The notes beneath the pieces are model-generated. The model saw nothing but the letters and a program-made list of their open reading frames with translations, did no database searches and was not told the origin of the DNA. A stretch of DNA of 64,000 bases from NCBI RefSeq assembly GCF_020169415.1, contig NZ_JAIULG010000015.1, positions 1 to 64,000 on the forward strand. Reading direction: 5' to 3'. This DNA comes from Tsukamurella sp. M9C. Its GTDB lineage: Bacteria > Actinomycetota > Actinomycetes > Mycobacteriales > Mycobacteriaceae. Positions 60,859-64,000 of this stretch are shown one piece after another (position 1 is the first letter of the stretch; every line of letters starts with the position of its first letter). The position numbers and the translations under genes are program-made.

Positions 60859-62385
60859 GTGACTGAGTCTTCCGCCGCACCGTCGAACGCCGCCGCTCCC
60901 GGGTCCGTCCGCGTGCGCTTCTGCCCGTCGCCCACCGGCACGCCGCACGTCGGCATGGTGCGCACCGCGCTGTTCAACTTCGCCCACGCGCGACACACCG
61001 GGGGCACCTTCGTCTTCCGGATCGAGGACACCGACGCCGCCCGCGACAGCGAGGAGAGCTACGCAGCGATCCTCGAGTCGCTGCGCTGGCTCGGACTCGA
61101 CTGGGACGAGGGGCCCGAGGTGGGCGGACCCTACGGCCCCTACCGCCAGTCCGAGCGCAAGGACCTGCACCTGGACGTCGTGCGGCGCCTCGTCGAGGGC
61201 GGCTACGCCTACGAGGCCTTCTCGACCCCGGAGGAGGTGGAGGCGCGGCACGTGGCCGCCGGCCGGAACCCGAAGCTGGGCTACGACAACTTCGACCGCG
61301 ACCTCACCGACGAGCAGAAGGCCGCGTACGTCGCCGAGGGTCGCAGCCCCGTCGTGCGGCTGAAGATGCCCGACCACGACTTCACCTGGAACGACATGGT
61401 GCGCGGCGAGACCACCTTCGCCGCGGGCAGCGTCCCCGACTTCGCCCTCACGCGCGCGAACGGCGACCCGCTGTACACCCTGGTCAACCCCGTCGACGAC
61501 GCGATGATGAAGATCACGCACGTCCTGCGCGGCGAGGACCTGCTCAGCTCCACCCCGCGGCAGATCGCGCTGTACGAAGCGCTGGAGGCGATCGGCGTCG
61601 CCGAGCGCACCCCCGAATTCGGACACCTGCCGTTCGTGATGGGGGAGGGCAACAAGAAGCTCTCCAAGCGCGACCCCGAGTCCAACCTCTTCCACCACCG
61701 CGACCGCGGCTTCATCCCGGAGGGGCTGCTCAACTACCTCGCGCTGCTCGGCTGGGGCATCTCGGCCGACAACGACGTCTTCAGCCTCGACGAGATGATC
61801 GCCGCCTTCGACGTGCACCGGGTCAACTCGAACCCCGCGCGCTTCGACCAGAAGAAGGCCGACGCGATCAACGCCGAGCACATCCGCCTCCTCGCCTCCG
61901 AGGACTTCGAGGCGCGCCTGCGGGCCTTCCTCGTCGACCGGGGCTTCGTCGACGGTGCGCGCCTCGGCGCGGAGTTCCCGACCGCCGCCGAGCTCGTGCA
62001 GACCCGCATCGTGGTCCTCTCGGACGCCTGGGATCTGCTGAAGTTCCTCTACGTCGACGAGGCCGACTTCGAAGTCGATCCCGCGGCCGCCGCGAAGAAC
62101 ATCAAGGCCGACGCCGGCCAGGTGCTCGACGAGAGCATCGCCGCGCTCGACGGGCTCTCGGACTGGACCGCCGACGCCATCGAGGGCGCTCTCAAGGGCC
62201 GGCTCATCGACGAGCTCGAGCTCAAGCCGCGCAAGGCCTACGCCCCGATCCGCGTGGGCGTCACGGGCTCGCCGATCAGCCCGCCGCTGTTCGAGTCGCT
62301 GGAGCTCCTCGGGCGGGAGCGGACGCTGAGCCGGCTCGTGGCCGCCCGCGCCCTGGTGCCCGCCGACGGTGCCGCCCCGCAGTAG
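60859..62385 (+). CDS. gltX: Glutamyl-tRNA synthetase (probably non-discriminating)
   Basis: Charges tRNA-Glu, and in organisms relying on GatCAB also tRNA-Gln, with glutamate. 508 residues. Class I motifs: HIGH-type [10 protein letters not shown] near the N-terminus and KMSKS-type [10 protein letters not shown]; anticodon-binding alpha-helical C-terminal domain from about residue 330. No glutaminyl-tRNA synthetase is seen and gatB is in the window, which favours the indirect Gln-tRNA route. In mycobacteria it follows the FAH gene directly; here it follows the iol island. Three cognate tRNA genes lie downstream. Confidence 0.96.
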   Translation: MTESSAAPSNAAAPGSVRVRFCPSPTGTPHVGMVRTALFNFAHARHTGGTFVFRIEDTDAARDSEESYAAILESLRWLGLDWDEGPEVGGPYGPYRQSERKDLHLDVVRRLVEGGYAYEAFSTPEEVEARHVAAGRNPKLGYDNFDRDLTDEQKAAYVAEGRSPVVRLKMPDHDFTWNDMVRGETTFAAGSVPDFALTRANGDPLYTLVNPVDDAMMKITHVLRGEDLLSSTPRQIALYEALEAIGVAERTPEFGHLPFVMGEGNKKLSKRDPESNLFHHRDRGFIPEGLLNYLALLGWGISADNDVFSLDEMIAAFDVHRVNSNPARFDQKKADAINAEHIRLLASEDFEARLRAFLVDRGFVDGARLGAEFPTAAELVQTRIVVLSDAWDLLKFLYVDEADFEVDPAAAAKNIKADAGQVLDESIAALDGLSDWTADAIEGALKGRLIDELELKPRKAYAPIRVGVTGSPISPPLFESLELLGRERTLSRLVAARALVPADGAAPQ

Positions 62386-62401
62386 GGGATGACCTGGCGA
62401 T

Positions 62402-62430
62402 TTGGCGTTCCCAGTGCGGCTGGGTAAGCT
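62402..62430 (+). promoter_or_regulatory. Promoter of tRNA-Gln
   Basis: TTGGCG (62402-62407), 17-bp spacer, TAAGCT (62425-62430), about 47 bp before the mature tRNA-Gln 5' end. Confidence 0.6.
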
Positions 62431-62477
62431 GGATCGCGGCTCAAAACGAGGTCGGAAACGACTTCGAACTGAGTCAG

Positions 62478-62549
62478 TGGCCTATGGTGTAATTGGCAAC
62501 ACGGCTGATTCTGGTTCAGTTGTTCTAGGTTCGAGTCCTGGTAGGCCAG
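62478..62549 (+). tRNA. tRNA-Gln (CUG)
   Basis: 72 nt. Acceptor arms TGGCCTA and TAGGCCA pair perfectly, discriminator G; anticodon stem GCTGA/TCAGT with loop TTCTGGT gives anticodon CTG; T-loop GTTCGAGTC present. CCA is not encoded. Confidence 0.96.
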
Positions 62550-62556
62550 CGTGACA

Positions 62557-62580
62557 GCGCCCTCCGCGTGCGGAGGGCGC
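62557..62580 (+). terminator. Hairpin between tRNA-Gln and tRNA-Glu
   Basis: GCGCCCTCCGC (62557-62567), GT, GCGGAGGGCGC (62570-62580): perfect inverted repeat directly after tRNA-Gln, without a T-run; terminator or processing structure. Confidence 0.6.
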
Positions 62581-62587
62581 AGTCCTA

Positions 62588-62660
62588 GCCCCCGTCGTCT
62601 AGCGGCCTAGGACGCCGCCCTCTCACGGCGGTAGCGTGGGTTCGAATCCCATCGGGGGTA
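62588..62660 (+). tRNA. tRNA-Glu (CUC), copy 1
   Basis: 73 nt. Acceptor GCCCCCG / CGGGGGT, discriminator A; anticodon stem CCGCC/GGCGG with loop CTCTCAC gives anticodon CTC; T-arm GGGTTCGAATCCC. CCA is not encoded. Identical to copy 2. Confidence 0.96.
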
Positions 62661-62729
62661 CGTTCGATGCAGGTGTGCTACCTTCATCGACATCGTCGAG
62701 GCGCCTCGTGCGCATCGGCAATAGTTCTG

Positions 62730-62802
62730 GCCCCCGTCGTCTAGCGGCCTAGGACGCCGCCCTCTCACGGCGGTAGCGTGGGTTCGAATCCCATCGGGGG
62801 TA
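62730..62802 (+). tRNA. tRNA-Glu (CUC), copy 2
   Basis: 73 nt, base-for-base identical to copy 1, 69 bp downstream. Flanking sequences differ on both sides beyond one shared base at the 3' side, so the duplicated unit is essentially the tRNA itself. Confidence 0.96.
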
Positions 62803-62807
62803 CAACG

Positions 62808-62840
62808 GAAGGCCCGGATCATGCGATCCGGGCCTTCGTC
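62808..62840. terminator. Terminator after tRNA cluster
   Basis: Perfect 13-bp stem GAAGGCCCGGATC (62808-62820) / GATCCGGGCCTTC (62825-62837), ATGC loop, followed by GTCGTTC. It separates the tRNA genes from the convergent membrane protein gene. Confidence 0.82.
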
Positions 62841-62854
62841 GTTCCTCCCCGGAG

Positions 62855-63253
62855 CTATCCCACCGGCACGGCGCGCGGCGCTGCGGTGCGGTTCTCCTCG
62901 GCCAGCCCCGACGGCGTGAACGCCGCGGCCAGCCCGATCCCCAGCAGGGACACCACGATGCCGCTGATCGCCGCCCACGTCGCGTCCGTGCCGATGCCGT
63001 AGCCCTGCAGCACGGCCTGGAGTGCCGCGGTGGTCAGATAGACGGCGTTGCGCCAGCGGGACTCGCAGTTGACCACCGCGATGAGCAGTGTGACGGCTGC
63101 GATCACCAGCGAGGTCCAGGCCGCGGCCTGGTTCCCCGGGATGAGGCCGCCCGCGGCCAACAGCGTGACGAGCGGGCCCGCGGTGGCGTACAGCGCGCGC
63201 CGGACCGATTCGGGGATCCTCCGCGGGAGGATCCGGCTCCTGTTCTCCTCCAT
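62855..63253 (-). CDS. Small membrane protein, holin-like
   Basis: 132-residue protein with a basic N-terminus (MEENRSRILPRRIPESVRR) and four hydrophobic segments (about residues 20-38, 45-64, 72-90, 97-118), including GNQAAAWTSLVIAAVTLLIAV. Start ATG 63253 after GGAG; the longer frame overlaps the neighbour gene. It lies 20 bp behind the amidase-like gene on the same strand, the usual endolysin-holin order, and shape and size fit a phage holin of actinobacteriophages. A host membrane protein cannot be excluded. Confidence 0.65.
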   Translation of the reverse strand: MEENRSRILPRRIPESVRRALYATAGPLVTLLAAGGLIPGNQAAAWTSLVIAAVTLLIAVVNCESRWRNAVYLTTAALQAVLQGYGIGTDATWAAISGIVVSLLGIGLAAAFTPSGLAEENRTAAPRAVPVG

Positions 63254-63273
63254 GATCTCCACCTCTTCCGGTG

Positions 63274-64000
63274 TCAGGCGGCCGGCGCCGCGCCGGCCGC
63301 ATCGGGTGCGCCGGCCGCGCCGACCACCGTGGTTCCGTCGGGCGACCAGTACAGCCGCCCGTGTTCGAAGTCCTGCCGCACGCCGCCGTCGGCGAGCCTC
63401 ATCTCCGACGAGACGGGCCACCCCAGCGGCCCCTTCTCGTAGCCGTCGCGGGCCCAGCGGGCGCCGATCGTGCCCGCCACGAAGAAGCCCTGTGCGGCGT
63501 CACGTCGCCGGTAGAGCACCCCGCGCTCGAAGGCCTCGACCTGCCCGTCCGGCAGCTCCGTGTGGTCCACCACCGGGTAGCCCAGGGGGCCGTTCTCCCG
63601 CTGGTAGGACGTGTAGGACTCCAGCAACCGGGTCGGCACGGCGTGCGCCCCGGTGAGGGCGGTCCAGTAGACGGTGCCGCCCCGGAAGGCCGCGAACCAG
63701 CCGCGCCCGTCGGGACAGGCGACCGCGACGAGGTCCTTCCGCGGGCCGAGCCAGTCGGCGGCCCGGGCCGCGACGGCGCCGATAGCGGCCTCCGCCTGTG
63801 CCGCGGCGTCGACCGGCGGGGGGACGGGCACCGGGCCCGCGGCGGCCGGCGCTGCGGCAGCGTCGGCCTTGGCGGCGTCCGCGGGAGCCGCCGCGCCGCT
63901 GAACACGGCGACGTCCGCGGCGAAGACGTCCCAGGGGAATCCGTCGCCCACGTCGGTGTGGTCGCCGATGCCCAGCGCGCGGGTGACGTACCGGTGGTCG
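63274..64000 (-). CDS. LGFP-repeat protein, probable endolysin amidase (5' end outside window)
   Basis: Open on the minus strand to the window edge, so the N-terminal part is missing. The visible 242 residues begin in a segment RALGIGDHTDVGDGFPWDVF, whose H-x-D-x-G-x-GFPWxxF shape resembles the end of a PGRP/amidase_2 peptidoglycan amidase domain (zinc ligand region). An Ala/Pro linker follows, then three LGFP-type repeats (NGPLGYPVVDHTEL, KGPLGWPVSSEMRL and a weaker one), a module that binds mycolata cell wall. Together with the holin-like gene this suggests a phage lysis enzyme; a secreted host cell-wall amidase is the alternative. Confidence 0.72.
   Translation of the reverse strand, partial: DHRYVTRALGIGDHTDVGDGFPWDVFAADVAVFSGAAAPADAAKADAAAAPAAAGPVPVPPPVDAAAQAEAAIGAVAARAADWLGPRKDLVAVACPDGRGWFAAFRGGTVYWTALTGAHAVPTRLLESYTSYQRENGPLGYPVVDHTELPDGQVEAFERGVLYRRRDAAQGFFVAGTIGARWARDGYEKGPLGWPVSSEMRLADGGVRQDFEHGRLYWSPDGTTVVGAAGAPDAAGAAPAA

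Overview
The window comes from a high-GC, mycolic-acid-type actinobacterium (order Mycobacteriales; a Tsukamurella-like genome would fit, but genus is inference). The evidence is GC-rich codon use, many leaderless promoters (TANNNT about 6-7 nt before the start codon), a protein with LGFP repeats at the right edge, and a backbone whose order matches, from memory, the Mycobacterium tuberculosis Rv3010c-Rv2992c block: pfkA, gatB, an LppZ-like lipoprotein, DoxX, a Cfp6-like PH-domain protein, ilvB-ilvN-ilvC, serA, leuB, an antisense MFS gene, a fumarylacetoacetate-hydrolase-family gene and gltX followed by tRNA-Gln/tRNA-Glu.

Region 1 (1-13.3 kb) is core metabolism: the end of pfkA, a membrane-anchored hypothetical protein, gatB, a membrane diguanylate cyclase, the lipoprotein/DoxX divergent pair, ilvD, and the ilvBNC operon. 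In front of ilvB is a complete attenuator: promoter, a 16-codon leaderless leader peptide with Leu-Leu-Val-Ile codons, and a hairpin plus T-run.

Region 2 (13.3-26 kb) is an accessory block between ilvC and serA. It holds a TetR regulator with two palindromes over its own start codon, a small DoxX-like membrane protein, an AurF-like diiron protein, a four-gene operon (acyl-CoA ligase, DUF3556-like membrane protein, CrtI/PYROXD2-like FAD oxidoreductase, small alpha-beta-barrel protein) divergent from a PucR-type regulator, two flavin (LLM) monooxygenases and an exporter. Region 3 (26-30.9 kb) returns to backbone: serA-leuB, MFS, FAH.

Region 4 (30.9-60.8 kb) is a cyclitol catabolism island that separates the FAH gene from gltX. 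Its core, iolR(GntR)<>iolC-aldolase-iolA-iolB-iolD-iolE-iolG-iolH, has the order of the Corynebacterium glutamicum iol cluster and should convert myo-inositol to dihydroxyacetone phosphate, acetyl-CoA and CO2. Around it are an MFS sugar transporter, a CUT2-type ABC importer, six further Gfo/Idh/MocA oxidoreductases, two further TIM-barrel isomerases, two LacI regulators, and a PhyH dioxygenase-SDR-MFS group. A repeated TGT-N4-ACA palindrome in four intergenic regions ties the modules into one probable GntR (IolR) regulon. The many oxidoreductase/TIM-barrel pairs suggest that inositol isomers or glycosylated cyclitols, not only myo-inositol, are used.

Region 5 (60.8-64 kb) holds gltX, tRNA-Gln(CUG), two identical tRNA-Glu(CUC) genes, and a convergent pair that looks like a phage lysis cassette (holin-like membrane protein and an amidase-like protein with LGFP repeats), possibly the edge of a prophage at the tRNA locus.
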